A stretch of 64,000 nucleotides of DNA from Omphalotus guepiniiformis. Lineage: Eukaryota > Basidiomycota > Agaricomycetes > Agaricales > Omphalotaceae. Positions 10,921 through 23,184 of the stretch are shown here, in pieces. Both the position numbers and the translations under genes were made by a program. Every line of letters begins with the position of its first letter. Position 1 is the stretch's first letter. The notes beneath the pieces were generated by a model. It worked only from the letters and a program-made list of their open reading frames with translations, was not told the DNA's origin and ran no database searches. Where the stretch lies: positions 868,001-932,000 of the forward strand of contig JAQOOI010000016.1 of assembly GCA_028554645.1 (NCBI GenBank), given 5' to 3'.

Positions 10921-12919
10921 TCATGTGTTTTGGTTCAGCACTCTGTTTGCCACCGCCAGCACCACGCATATTCCAACCGACCAGATAGTACCCAGCTTCA
11001 ACACACGCTCAATCCGGCGTTTCCACGGACCAGCTCTGCGACTTTGCAGCCCCAGTTCTTCGTCAGAGATACGAAGCGAGGGTTTCATGACGAGGTCCAA
11101 GGCAACGCTGAGAAATCGTTCGCCGTCGAGGAAGGGTAGAGGCAGGAGATTGAAGAAGTATAAGGAAATAGTTGTCATTCCCAAGTATCTGAGCGGGAAC
11201 AAGGTCCATGAGAAGTAGGATTGAGGAAAGCAACGATGATACATATTGCCAGAAGTCTTGTAGGATTCCCAACATCGAATACGGTATGAACCAGAACCGA
11301 GGAGCGAATTGGCTCACCGCAACTTGATTAGAACGTGTTCAGGAAAAACAACTAGTCAATACCAGTCGATGCGCTCACCCTGCTCCCATATTTCTGTTCG
11401 TGGGCCTTTCCATAAGATGATTTCTTGGTCCTGTACAGATATCCGAAGGATTGCCGCGGATGAATCAGGGCGTACACAGATACTTTGTCCATATGGTACG
11501 GAAGCACAATCATTTTCTGTCTCACAACGCGTCGATGTTTGAGGAGTAGTCAAAACGGGTATTGGATCTATGCACCGTTTTTCGTCGGTGCCCAGAGATA
11601 AGAAGCAAGATAGTGTTGAATCTGATGAAGGAGGGTCGAAAGACTGTGTACAGCAGGTTTGCGGGGCTTCTACAGGACGGTTAGCACGGGTATCCTTCAG
11701 ATTTTAGACATTCGCTGTTACCTTCAAACTTCTCTTGTGGAAAACACCAACCCCTTTGAATGTCATGGTGCAGCTTCGTTTCTTCATCCTTTAGGTATTC
11801 GTACCATTTGTCTGCTTCATGTGCCAGAGAGACATCGTCCAAAGCAGTGATTATCGACCCGACAGCGAGAACTTCGTGTAGAGGTGAATCCTAATAGCAG
11901 TCATGGTCATTGTATGCTTGGAAAACTGTCAAATCAAGCATACAGAATCAAGTCCCACCACCACTCTTCCTTGCATCGTGACATCGGTCCAACCAATACT
12001 AAGTAGAGTACTGCCTACGCCAGTGACTTTCTCCGTCATCATCGCCACCTGACTGGCTGTTAGGAGTAAAAACCAAAGGAAAAGATTATGCCAAGGGCCG
12101 CCGGCGATTATTCTTGCTTTTTCTATGCTTTCGAGGGAGTCCATAAATGCTGTAGAAAATGACACGTATGCGGATGGAATGACGAAGGTGAATGTCAAAC
12201 CCGCGGATAAGATGGGGATTGACACTCTGAGAAATGCGTTATTGAGTTCCACGGATAAGGGTGGTTGTATGCGACCTACAATGCTCCACTGAGAGCGTGT
12301 CCCAGCTCGTGGAATATTTGACAGATGAATACGGCACCGAGGATTAGAGGAAGATGAGATAGAGGTACAGTAACGCCGGGTATCTGCGATTATATCAGTC
12401 GCACTTTCCATCGCAAAGAGCGCAAGCAGGACATACAATAGGTTGCACTAGACTATGAGGATTATCCTGCAGAGACGTGATCTCTTCTGGAACACTTCGT
12501 TTGCTGAAAGTTGAGGTACCAGACGAGTCGTTGGCGTGATACAATAGACGAAACATATCCCGCGCAGAGATTCCCATCATGCATAGGAGCACAATTAAAC
12601 CACCTATCATCCCAACGAAGCCCATGAGAATCCCAAAATCATAAAACTTGATCATCCATCTTCTCAGTTGCGCGAAGTGCCTCCTCCTTAGTACTCCGGC
12701 AACATGATCGTGTGCTGCATTCCAGGCGGTCGTTTGAGCCTTCAAATGGAACTTTGTAACGGAAATTGATGTCGAAGGTTCATCGTAAAACCGTGTATGG
12801 CGTCTCTCGCCAATACTTATGGGGAGAACAGTGGTACTTTTAGACTTGTAGAATGCATTGAGCGCGTGTATAGCAGCCCATACGAGGAGTATTGGGAAGA
12901 GCACGCTTGATAGAGTCAT
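10921..12919 (-). CDS. Site-2 protease (M50 intramembrane metalloprotease)
   Basis: Seven exons: 12919-12437, 12383-12280, 12226-11944, 11890-11722, 11669-11379, 11322-11235 and 11188-10921, giving 561 residues. The fold is that of SREBP site-2 protease. It has an N-terminal membrane segment, then a conserved FHLKAQTTAWN stretch and a second hydrophobic block (FYDFGILMGFVGMIGGLIVL). The zinc-binding helix is FHELGHALSGA (His186 and His190). GGPWHN follows, then a PDZ-like region (SPLHEVLAVGSIITALDDV), a Cys-rich lumenal insert, and FNLLPLPFLDG with the third zinc ligand Asp (about 494). Catalytic residues are intact. By analogy it cleaves SREBP-type factors released by site-1 cleavage, so it should act in sterol or hypoxia response at the Golgi. 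The intron 11234-11189 is only 46 bases and was chosen because it alone restores the NLLPLPFLDG frame. Confidence 0.92.
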
Positions 12920-13560
12920 TGAAACATCCCGGGCTTCTGGGTTCGACTAGCAATTGGTACAAGATATGGCTTCTGTGAGCCAGATGACCTGTAACGTCCT
13001 TTGTTTGAGCCTTTTTTTGCGAGAAGACAGATACAGTGGGTACTTAGTACTAACTAGAAGGTGTTGATGGACGCAGGGCTGAGTCAGCATCGAGAAGTCA
13101 CCGCGAAAGCTTCAACTCGTTCATTGACTAAGGACTTTTCGATTGCAACTTCTCTGAATTCGATGTTCGACTTGGACCTGACGCCGAGTGCTGTATACAT
13201 CTCTAATGAAGCTCGGTATTATACAAGGACTCCAGCTCCGTCAACATATCCTCAACTTCACTTGAAGATGCTGGAATCTGCCTGATAACCATCTTGTTGC
13301 CGTTTTCCCGCTGCAGTGTTTAATCGGTCAGCCTGGTCCACGTAACTCGTATATCTTAGCTGTAGAACGACTACGGATGGCATCCGACTGATTCTTTGCT
13401 CTAGAACCCTCAACTGATATTGAAATAATACCGATACGGACGTCAAAGTCCTTCCGGTTAACTCTGACTCGAATGATTGAATAAAAAGACATTTAAAGAA
13501 CGGTCGATGTTTTGTTGCATCTAACACTTTAGCTCTCCTTCTTGATTTCTCTCTCAAGAT
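12920..13560. promoter_or_regulatory. Divergent promoter region between S2P and FAD monooxygenase 1
   Basis: 641 bases between two head-to-head genes. A 74-codon open frame at 13061-13285 (+) and one of 99 codons at 13258-13557 (-) look like chance frames. I recognise no coding segment, so promoter content is inferred from position. Confidence 0.4.
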
Positions 13561-15006
13561 ATGGCATTGCCAACGGCTGCACGAATCGTGGTAGTTGGCG
13601 CGGGGCCGACAGGTCTTGCAGCTGCTATATCACTGGTTGTAAATGGAGTGAGTCCCGAGGACCTTGTCATTGTGGACAATGTGGCCATCGGGGAGAATAC
13701 TTCCAGGGCCACAGCAATACATGCTGCTACGCTTGAGGTAAAGTACTGGTCGACCCCCCGCTTTCGCTCTTGAATGCTAAGCTATTCTAATTGCTCAAAG
13801 GCTCTTGATACTATTGGGTGTGCAGACAGAATGATTCAAACTGGATTGAAGCAGAAGAAAATCTTCATTCGCGACCGGTCGGCTCTGTTCCTAACTGAAG
13901 ACTTCTCATATATCGAGTCTTACACCAAATATTCATTTACCTTATCCCTGTCTCAAGCTGTGACTGAACAAATTCTGCTGGAACGATTGAACGAGCTTGG
14001 TGTTCAAGTTGTGAGGCCATACCGCGTCGTTGGATTGAAGCCCAGTGACGAGGGGCTGGATGTCATCTTTGACTCGGGAGACGTTATCAAAGCTGCATAC
14101 GTGATTGGTGCGGACGGAGCGAGATCAGTGGTAAGGCTCCATTCGGTTCGAACGTAACCAACGAAACTCAACGTTAGTCTGAAGGTCCGTCAAATATCAG
14201 GGATTGGGTTTGCTGACCCAGATGGACTTCCTGTACAAACATCCGTACATGATGCAGTCACTCAATTAGCATTAGCCGACGTGACTTTCTCTTCACCCGT
14301 CAAGGAAGAGCTTCGTGGGGTGACCCTCTCGCCCGCTGGTTTATGTTTCATTATGCCAATTGGACTAGACGCAGCATCTACTATGATGTATGGGACTACC
14401 GAACCTATATACAGGATCGGGGTGAACTTCCCCCTAGTCAAAGGACCACCTCCCTCTAACCCATCACTGGAGTTTCTCCAAGAGTGTCTGAACGAACAAG
14501 GACCCTTTCAGCTATCATCAGATCCAACTGCGAACCCGAATCCTATCCAAATATTGAAGGTCTATTGGTCTGGTCGATTCAGGACACATTCTGCTATTGC
14601 CGACTCGTTCTTTAAACGAATACCTGGAGAAGGAGAGAGCCTGCAAGCAGGCGGGATAGTCATGCTGATCGGTGATGCGGCGCACATCCACTCGCCTGCC
14701 GGCGGTCAAGGGATGAACTTGGGTCTGCGAGATGCAATTAGTCTGGGGCCACTAATCTCTCAGCATTTACGCTCCAACGATTACAGTGAATCAGGGATCG
14801 CCGCTCTCCGTGAATTTGCAGCCAGCAGAAGAAAAAAGGCGTTAGATGTGATACGCTTGACGAAGAGGGCTTTGACTCTTGCTACGACGGTCATCACGTC
14901 TTCTAGATTCAGTTGGTTGGTAACTTGGCTTTTTTCTCTCGTGTCTAGGATCCCGGTAGTGAAGAGGAATATGGCGTGGCAGCTTAGCGGGCTAGGAAAT
15001 AGATGA
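13561..15006 (+). CDS. Class A FAD-dependent monooxygenase, paralogue 1
   Basis: Exons 13561-13737, 13801-14130 and 14185-15006; 442 residues. It is a PHBH-fold flavoprotein hydroxylase. The FAD dinucleotide-binding motif VVVGAGPTGLAAA lies near residues 10-22. The DG motif VIGADGARSV is at about 160-170. The GD motif LIGDAAHIHSPAGGQGMN, contacting the FAD ribityl chain, comes after residue 330. There is no carboxy-terminal thioredoxin-like domain as in phenol hydroxylase. The tail has a hydrophobic stretch and ends WQLSGLGNR, so it may be membrane-associated. A partner with the same exon phases and lengths lies at 21739-23184. The substrate is unknown; an aromatic or polyketide compound is likely for the family. 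The start has ATG right after a pyrimidine-rich leader. Confidence 0.92.
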
Positions 15007-16047
15007 TGAGTATTGTATCAGATTTTTGAATACCCAGAATCCACGAATGGTTTCGGAATATGCTTGATGAGAGGTTGATGTCTACGATTTCAGGTTCAAT
15101 GATACTGAATGCGCACCGCCTCTCAGTCCTCCAGGAGTGACAGATTGTGCACGGACTTGAATTCCATCGTTGCAAGAGTCGACCAAATTCGAAAAATTCG
15201 AGGGACTTACTGGAAGCTGTATGTTTGACAAACCGATGTGCATCAAGCACAGAGGCCTCATCTACCATCGCAATCGCCAGGATACAATGTTTTATGATGC
15301 CGGAGGCCAAAGCATCTAGGGCAATTCAGCACTGGGTGGCATATAGAACCGAGAATACAGGATATTCAGCGCCTGCCACCGATGGTCCATGCGCTATGAT
15401 CATGACCTTCAGGTTATCCAAAAAGGTGCCCAGTCCTGCCATGCCCCTCGGGCTTAGATTTAGGGTTGGTTCATTCAAAGACCAACGCGAACTGTAGACC
15501 CTTCAGGTGAAACCATTCCACTCCTTGAGGGCTTTGGCTTGCATCCATAGATTTACGAATAGATTCATCCGAGAGATCGACAGGGTCAGAAATACACGTT
15601 GACTTGTTGTTAATACCCAAAGACAATGAACGGAGAAACCGGAGGAAGCTGGCCACAGAGCAGAGCGTTGCATGTTGATTGTGATAGCCACTCAAAGCAC
15701 CAGATGCAATTTGCCGGTGGTCAAACTGACCTTCGCAGTGTCGCACTCTTGTTATTATCACATCATGTCACATTTCTGGTTCACATTTCATTGTCCTTCC
15801 CTTTTCGCGGCAGTATATCGTACAAGACATTCGTTTACACATGGCCATAATCCCGGGACCTACATAGTTCCACAACGCACAACGCATTGACTGTGTATGG
15901 AAATGGTCAATGCTCCCAGTGTCCCAATCTCGATGAATGGGACCGGCAGGAAGGGCAAGTATATAAGAGGTTCGACAAACCCATCTCGACCCCCATCTAC
16001 TTTTCCTGTTCCTCCGTCCAATCCTCCGCTACTCATCTACACCTTCC
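15007..16047. other. Stretch without a recognised gene
   Basis: About 1 kb between monooxygenase 1 and the zinc-binding protein gene. Open frames on both strands (15147-15497 +, 15471-15761 -) have no recognisable motif. A 5' leader and promoter for the next gene are expected near 15900-16047. Confidence 0.4.
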
Positions 16048-17181
16048 ATGATGTCACATGCTACCTCTTCCCAGAAGTCCTCAACAGCCAGAATCATCAA
16101 AAAAACTAAGGCTTCCAAGACCATGCAGCACGATAACCCAAAAGCTCCGCGTCGGCGCGAAGCAGAACGAATTGCGTCCTTGACGAACGACCGCTGGGTC
16201 GGTGATTTCACGCCCACGGAGGTCTGGTGTTTGGGGTGTAAGGAGTGGATCAAACTAGACCAGAGGAGTCGGTACTACACAGGTTTTTGGATAAAACACA
16301 AGGGCAGATGCCCAGGAATAGCGGCGGCTTACCGCCGGCAGGGCGTACCAGAAGAGTGGCTAGTGCGTCAAACTCGTATTCTTCCTCCTTCGTCTATTGC
16401 TGACTTGATGGTGACTTTTCTAGATAGCTGCAGGCAAGATTGGTGGCAAGGGAAAAGGCAAGGGCAGAAGTAGAGTCTCCCCTGCATCCGACGAGACCAG
16501 CGAGGACGATGCGATGATGGGCACAGTATCTGCTCCAGTCGCATCTACCAGCAGATCTACTCTCGAAGTGGCGGCGTCGGCTAGTACTAGCACGGGTCCT
16601 AATAGGCCACCTCGTTCGTTCACCATCATCGTGCCTCCGCGGAGAAACGTCGAAGCCCAGTCCATGAGCTTGGTGAGATCCTATGTATCTTGCGTCGAGG
16701 GCGAGCTTGCTGACAACCAGCTTTTCATTCACAGGATAACCTCGAAGGCGACGTCTCAGGTGCTGTAATCGATAGAGACGACGTGGAAAATGTTCCAACC
16801 ATTTCACCACCCGCCCCCATCACCGAACAGGCCAACTTCGACGCATTAAACTTGCTGGCTGGTTGCGCATCAAATGCGAGTTACCTGCCTCCACGTCGGC
16901 GAAGAACCTTTCAACATCTAAGCAGGGAAATAGTGGTGAGCATACTCGCGCCAACTACCAACACAACTGAGCTGACATCCATGCCGTGTGCGCAGAACTC
17001 CATCGCCGACCGAGTCCCGTCTTGTTGTCAAGATGGTACTCCTTTCTCAGAGTTGGAGAGAAGTTCTATCATGGGTCTGATGGAGGCCCAGGCAAGGCAC
17101 GAGCAGCTGGTATGTGTTTATCTAAAGCCAGTTATTTGATGGGTAGCTGATCCTGGGGAGTAGATCCAATCGGCTGCCTGA
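16048..17181 (+). CDS. Putative zinc-binding, basic nuclear-type protein
   Basis: Five exons: 16048-16362, 16424-16672, 16735-16935, 16996-17109 and 17164-17181, for about 298 residues. A second ATG directly follows the first. After a Lys/Arg-rich start there is one conserved-looking module, TPTEVWCLGCKEWIKLDQRS followed by WIKHKGRCPG. It contains Cys-x2-Cys (residues about 61 and 64) and a distal His-x3-Cys (about 84 and 88), which suggests a single zinc knuckle. I have a weak memory of this arrangement in uncharacterised agaricomycete proteins. The rest is low complexity: a GKGKGKGR run, then Ser/Thr/Pro-rich segments with a few acidic patches and RRRR. The composition suggests a DNA- or RNA-associated protein; function is unknown. 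Confidence 0.7.
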
Positions 17182-17388
17182 CGCGCGAAGACGGATCATC
17201 CTCAATACCCCAGCATACCCCAGCATATCCCAACATACCCTCCACGCATCCATGGTCCTTTTCAGCTTGACTGGCACGGATGTCCTTTACATTTATTATA
17301 CCTGTTGTATTCATTATCGTTGTTCCAGAATTATATCCTTTGTGTTTGCCTCGAGTCGATAGTGAGCAGACCTCCGTCAGCGGCACAG

Positions 17389-18938
17389 TTAACAGCACCA
17401 ATCGTCCACGCAAATCTTTCCTTCTCCTGTTTCCCGGTAGACTTCAACAATCTCTCGATCCAGCGACTCCAACTTTCTCAGTCTCGTCATGTTCTTCGGG
17501 TCAAGGTCAATCACGGTAACTCTTGAGGGATCTATTGTCCGATGGTCCTTCGCAATAGGCGTGCAATTACGATCCAGCAGCGTGGGCAAGCGCACCATAA
17601 TCGAACAATCCTTGAATGTTGCCGAGAGAAGATACGTAAGGAGGTAGAACTTCATTTCTTCTTCGCTCGAAATCACAGGCAGCTCTGTCTTCGCTGCATG
17701 CTCATGTTGCTGCTCCCGCGAGAGATATTCGTCTATAAAAGAACTCCAATCGTCCAGCGTTGGCTCCGAGTAACCCTCCCCTATTGGTAGGGTGTCTTCG
17801 AACTTTGCAGATCCTGCTGACGACACTGTTTGTCTGACATGCCATTGATCCCATAGTTGACGAAGGCCTTCGATATCCAGAATATCTAGTGATCTTTGCA
17901 GGCGATTGATAATCCGTAAGACGGGAGTCATTGTCAAATAGGGCAGAAGTGCGTTAACGAATGCCTCTCGGATAAAACTATCAGTTGGCGGATCCGAATC
18001 CACACGATTACTTGATGCTGGGTCGCTTGTTTCGAGCATGCAAAGTTTCTGCCGAGTAGGTCTAATCAGTATTAGAGAAGGTAAAAAAGCAGATCCCACT
18101 TACCTCAGAAACATCAATTGCCTTCCCCTTGACAAACACCTTCAGGTTGTTCGCTTTACCGTCAGTTGCTGTCCAAGTGTCGTATAGCGAGTACAAAGCG
18201 CCCCGTACGCGTGATTGAGAATTCGAAAAAAGATCTAGCGGGCAGTAATCTGAGCCTGGGGGATGATAGTTTGAACCTTGAGATTCGCGCACTGCCCGCA
18301 GGTGCGTGTGCATGCAAAAACGACATGTCCGTAGTTTGACGTCTCGAGTTGAGGCTGAAAGGTGAGCAGGATTGGGAAGAAAAGACCACTTGGGCTGTAC
18401 ACAAAAGTTAGGCGAACGATTTCAGTTTGAATAGAGGTAGACAACTGACCTTGATCTCCACACTCATCCCACCCTCATTGGAGCCAGCCAAATCCGTCGC
18501 CAGGACCCCCTTCCTTCTCGTGACGTCGATGCCTCCCAAGTTTCGTCTGGATGGAGGACGAGAGTATTTATGGGAATCCCCTAATGCTCGAAGCCACCTG
18601 CCACCTTCGCCAGTCCGTTGTTCTCCATTATTGTTCGACGAGACAAACACCGTCTCCAGCCGAGGAAGATACAAAGAGGGTATTAGGCGTGACATACAAT
18701 GGGCTTGAAAAGCTATGACAGGATCATCAGATTCTTCTGGCTCGTGTTCCTCTGGTTTCTTTCTATCATTTGCATTCTCTTTGTCAATCGGTAAAGCTGG
18801 TCCCTTTCTCAGCCGTAACACCTTGCCGTCAAAAGAATCGTTCTTTGGTCCGACATAGGAAAAAACCATTGTCGCTCCGCCTTCGGATACATACCTCCAG
18901 GAGGAAGGAGAAGTGGCTGTAATATCATCGAGAGCCAT
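17389..18938 (-). CDS. IPK1: Inositol-pentakisphosphate 2-kinase
   Basis: Exons 18938-18450, 18394-18104 and 18048-17389 give 479 residues. The enzyme phosphorylates the 2-position of Ins(1,3,4,5,6)P5 to make phytate (InsP6), mostly in the nucleus. Family signatures in order: WRYVSEGGATMVFSYVGP and DGKVLRLRKG (nucleotide-binding N-lobe), VTRRKGVLATDLAGSN, MSVEIKPKW (about 157-166), LRTCRFCMHTH (zinc-binding-like motif, about 187), DYCPLDLFS and VTVIDLDPKNM (about 437-447, metal-binding IDLD). A Glu-rich insert follows the N-lobe. Exon 3 begins at the second AG after the donor, skipping an earlier ag that would break the frame. It converges on the zinc-binding protein gene, with about 207 bases between stops. 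Confidence 0.92.
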
Positions 18939-19327
18939 ACTGTGCCAAGGCTCTGAATCGACAGGTGTTCTGCGAAATATAGAAACCGTATGAGTATTGC
19001 TGTGGGCTAAGCGCTACATACGAGGTTTCGACGGCCCGGATGTACCGGACAAACCTCTTGGTCGACCACTCGGACCTTGCTGCCTTGAGGCTGGTTTGTC
19101 TTTGACAGACAGCTTACACTCATTGTCAACTCTGTCAAGAAATGTCTTTTCCCTACACTGTGTCATGATTCCCGACTTCGAGTCTTTCCCATGCTGAAGA
19201 TATTCGTACGCGTGTCCTTTTTGTCTCTTTGTTTTACTACTTTAGCGGCATCCGTCCTCGCCCCACCACTGGCACTTGTTCAGACAGTTCGACCAGGCAG
19301 ATTAGGTCTATCGTCATTCAGCCAAAA

Positions 19328-20662
19328 ATGCCACGAGCACCCTTGAGTGATAGCTCATTCACACTGGACACCTCAGGCCTCTTAGGTTTCTTCGGAGGAG
19401 AGGAAGCTGTTTCTGCGATGACGACGGTTAACCTTTTTGTCGGAAAAAGGTGCCTAGGGTGGTATAATTCTCCTGGAAGCTACGCCGTGGCCAGACACTG
19501 TGGGAAGCTAGCTAAATCTAAGCTCTGGAGAGCACTTTATCCTGGTACCATGTCTGATCCGATAGATCTCTTGGATATAGGAGGGAAGAAGGGACCTGCA
19601 TATGTTGCGGCTCACTCTGACACTGTGCTAGAGGAGACTGGATATCTTGCACGCCTATTCATAAACTGCTGCGACAATGTTGCTTCTGAGGTCAAGGGGA
19701 GGCTGATCCCTGGGGAGCCGATGCCATGGGAAGTGACGGTAGCAAAGGTGGAAATGCACAATTCGTTTTTATTTGATTCTTTGGCAATACGCAGCATACC
19801 ACCGGTGCTATTGGCATGGGTTTCCATCGCATTCAGCATTGGAGCTTGCATACTCTGTGCCTTTTATGACGAATGGTTCGCCTTTGCAATGATCCTGTTG
19901 GGAATCGTAGCTAACGGGATAACATGCTACACTGTCGGCTCGGCTCAACTTACAATTACACATCCTTGGTCGACTCTTGGGTCTCCGAGGGGAGACGGAT
20001 GCTTGATAGATAATCGGAAGATCCTTGTCCTGCTAGGAGACGCTGGATCTATCACAACGTTGATTAAAGGGTCATTCGCACTTGAATTTCTAGGAAGAAA
20101 CACAACAAATTACGACGATATAGGCTTTTGCTCTCTGCTGTTGACGTTGCAGTTTCTACTGCAGCTTGTCTTGGTTCCCCAGTCTGGTTTATTCGGACAG
20201 CTCATGTTCGTGATCACCATTGCCGTGGCCTGGGTACACAACTCCTACCTCTTTTTCATTCGCGAACAGTTGCACACTCGTAACTTGGCCAGCATGCTGA
20301 AACTGAACAACACATTGGTACAGAAGTATGGATTCATGGATCGCAAATCAATGTCAGTTTTCATCGTGCTGGTCCTCAAACCTGCAGATCCAAGGAAGAT
20401 ACTTGATCGTTTGCTTCCAGATAATACAACTGCATTGGAAGCATTCAAGAATCATGTGTCTAGCCAAGTCCGCAATGCTTCGGAAGTGTCTGATTTTCGT
20501 TTTCACTTTGAGGAGATGCAGGAGATGAGTGACGACGACAGAAGGAGTATGAACGGCGTGTGTAGAGAAGCGAATGAAGCATACGAGGAGTACTGTTTAT
20601 GGCGGGACTCTCTGGCTCAGCTTCCCAAGACTGAACCCCAGAAACTCTGGTCAAACGTTTGA
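19328..20662 (+). CDS. Multi-pass membrane protein, conserved in fungi, function unknown
   Basis: Single exon of 444 codons starting at the ATG at 19328 (MPRAPLSDSSFTLDTSG); the frame is open further upstream but has no ATG there. An N-terminal soluble segment of about 150 residues is followed by several hydrophobic stretches: VLLAWVSIAFSIGACILC, FAFAMILLGIVANGITCY, CSLLLTLQFLLQLVLVP and LMFVITIAVAWVHNSYLF. Between them is a soluble loop with GDGCLIDNRKILVLLGDAGS and LIKGSFALEF. The carboxy terminus is hydrophilic and acidic. I recall similar lone-exon membrane proteins from Agaricomycetes, but no function. Being intronless is unusual against its neighbours. Confidence 0.8.
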   Translation: MPRAPLSDSSFTLDTSGLLGFFGGEEAVSAMTTVNLFVGKRCLGWYNSPGSYAVARHCGKLAKSKLWRALYPGTMSDPIDLLDIGGKKGPAYVAAHSDTVLEETGYLARLFINCCDNVASEVKGRLIPGEPMPWEVTVAKVEMHNSFLFDSLAIRSIPPVLLAWVSIAFSIGACILCAFYDEWFAFAMILLGIVANGITCYTVGSAQLTITHPWSTLGSPRGDGCLIDNRKILVLLGDAGSITTLIKGSFALEFLGRNTTNYDDIGFCSLLLTLQFLLQLVLVPQSGLFGQLMFVITIAVAWVHNSYLFFIREQLHTRNLASMLKLNNTLVQKYGFMDRKSMSVFIVLVLKPADPRKILDRLLPDNTTALEAFKNHVSSQVRNASEVSDFRFHFEEMQEMSDDDRRSMNGVCREANEAYEEYCLWRDSLAQLPKTEPQKLWSNV

Positions 20663-21738
20663 AAGAGATGACATAAAGTAGGCGAGTACTTGTACTCTTG
20701 TCTGTATGTACCCGAAATTGGCACGAGTAGTTTGTTACATAACGAAGACATTCACAATTTGGGCTTTTAACGAGCGACTGGTTGGGATTTCAGGTCATAG
20801 TGTTTACATATTCATAACCGCATAACCGCCCACCCGCCCTATCATCCGGATTCCCGTGGTGAACGGTCATGCAATATTCAACGCCATATTCGAGTTTCTT
20901 CGGGATAGTAAGTAAACGACGGGAGTCAGTGGCAAACTCTGCCCGTAAGTAAAACTGGTTTCATTGTCCAGGGTACCTTAGGCTACTCGAGCTGACGGCA
21001 TCGCCTTGTTCTACGGATTGTATCGGAGGGTCTAGCTTTAGCATGAATAAGATTAGAGAAACTCTGAAGTTGAAAGTCCACTGCGATTTGAAGGGCCCGG
21101 GCTCTTCAGCTGCTTCAGGCCTGCAGGCGTAATCATGATCTTCATACATAGGTCAATAACTTCCACCTGGCATGAGAAATATACTTTCGTAGAGAATTCC
21201 ACTGATACAACCAGATACAACCGCGACGCTGTCACCGGAACCGTTAGTTCAAAACAATTGATCACTGCCCCTTGGCACAGTGACAGCTCCCGGGAGGCTC
21301 CGAAGGTGAGTTTGAGTTTGAGATTTGAGCGAGGGAGGAATATACCTGCAGGTACGACTCTATCGTTTCTTGGGATTTTACTTTCAATGATATACAGAGT
21401 TCATACTTTGTGAATTCTTTACTGTACTTCCAGTACTTACTTGGTATAGACAGCTTTGCCACTACTGGATTCGCTGCAGAACTTACCACGGTCATGTGGC
21501 CGTCTCTTGATATGATCCGGCAGGACTTCGCGTGTGCCTCCGCAACCCTTTCTCTAAGTTAAATCTCCAGGGGTTCGAGTAATTGCGATGACCATCGAGG
21601 GAACTTCAGATGCTGTACTGGTAAGTGAATGTAACTCACTAGAAACGATCAGGAAGACATGATGTCATCACATTTTACAGATGATAGTATATAAACTCCT
21701 TCAATGAATTCCTGGATAGTCATACTATCTAATATCTC
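20663..21738. other. Stretch without a recognised gene
   Basis: About 1.1 kb. On the minus strand (about 21495-20961) there are several good-looking donor/acceptor pairs and open pieces, for example a frame with TASRLYLVVSVEFSTKVYFS, so a small multi-exon gene is possible. No splice pattern I tried gave a protein I recognise. The 3' UTR of the membrane protein gene and the promoter of monooxygenase 2 should also be here. Confidence 0.35.
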
Positions 21739-23184
21739 ATGCAACTTCCAGCTACTACTCGCGTACTCGTGGTTGGAGCTGGACCGACAGGTCTGGCTTC
21801 TGCCATATCTCTAATTCTACACGGTGTCAAACCTGAAGACCTTTTAATCGTCGACAACGCTGTCAAAGGCGAGAATTCTTCTAGAGCTATAGCGATTCAC
21901 GCAGCTACACTTGAAGTAGGTACCCTTGACTATCTCTTGTTCTGCCACACTAAATCTGTAATCCAAGGCTCTCGACACCATCGGGTGTGCGGATAAAATC
22001 GTTCAAAATGGATTGAAATTGCAACTCATGCAGATGCGCCATCGGTCGGCACCGTTCCTGACCAACGATTTTTCGTACCTTGAGCCCTACACCAAGTTTC
22101 CGTTCATTCTAACGCTAGCTCAAACCGTGACCGAAGAGATCTTGGAGGAACGGCTCACGGGGCTTGGCGTTGAAGTTAAGAGGCCTTTCCGCATGGTAGG
22201 AATGAAGCCTAGCGAAAGTGGGAGCGGGCTCGATGCGACATTTGAGTCGGGAGAAGTGATCAAAGCGGATTTTGTGATTGGTGCGGACGGTGCTAGATCA
22301 GTGGTAGGAATATAATTTTGTGAATTCGGCTCGGAGCATATCTAACAAAGACGTATCTTCAGGTTCGACAATTATCAGGGATCGGATTTACTGACCCGGA
22401 TGGACAGCCTGCTAAACAGTCTGTGAACGACCGGGTTTCCCAATTGGTGCTGGGAGATGTGTTGTTTTCATCTCCTCTCAGACCAGAAGACCTTGCGGGG
22501 GTGCTCTCATCAGCTGGTATGTGCTTGGTTATGCCGCTGGGGTCACCTTCTGCATCCTCTACGGCGTATGGATCGACGGAACCTGTATACAGGATTGTGA
22601 TGAACATGCCCATGCTTAATGGTCCTCCTCCGTCTAATCCGCCCCTGGAGTTCCTGCAGGAGTGGTTCAACAAACAAGGACCCCTCGCTCTATCCTCTGA
22701 TCCAGTTGTAAATCCCAATCCAGTCAAAATCACAAAGCTCTTCTGGTCTTCACGATTCAGGACACACTCTGCAGTAGCTGATACTTTTTTCAAACGTGTA
22801 CCCGGAGAAGGCGCCCATAAGGGTGGGGTTGTCATGTTAGTAGGAGATGCGGCGCATATACACTCGCCTATCGGAGGGCAGGGGATGAATCTGGGTCTGC
22901 GGGATGCGATTGCGCTCGGTGGAGTTCTCGCAGAACGTATACGGCCTAATGATGATGATATCGAGTCTGGCCTGGATACACTCCGTGACTTTGCATCTAG
23001 CAGGAGAGAAAAAGCTTTGAACGTTATTCACTTGACGAAGAGGGGCATGTCTGTCATGTCGTTTGCGACGATGCCGTCGTTTGGATTAAATGTGTTGGTG
23101 TCATGGTTCCTCAGACTTCTATGGAAGATTCCTGCTGTGAGGAGGAAGGCGGTATGGCAGCTTAGTGGATTAGGGAATAGATGA
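21739..23184 (+). CDS. Class A FAD-dependent monooxygenase, paralogue 2
   Basis: Exons 21739-21915, 21968-22303 and 22363-23184; 444 residues. Exon 1 (177 bases) and exon 3 (822 bases) have exactly the lengths of paralogue 1, and the introns sit at the same codons, so the two are duplicates. Motifs: VLVVGAGPTGLASA (FAD), VIGADGARSV (DG) and LVGDAAHIHSPIGGQGMN (GD). The tail is hydrophobic and ends WQLSGLGNR. The clearest difference is early in exon 2: paralogue 2 has NGLKLQLMQMRHRSAPF where paralogue 1 has TGLKQKKIFIRDRSALF, at the expected edge of the active-site entrance. Substrate unknown. Both copies look intact. Confidence 0.92.
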
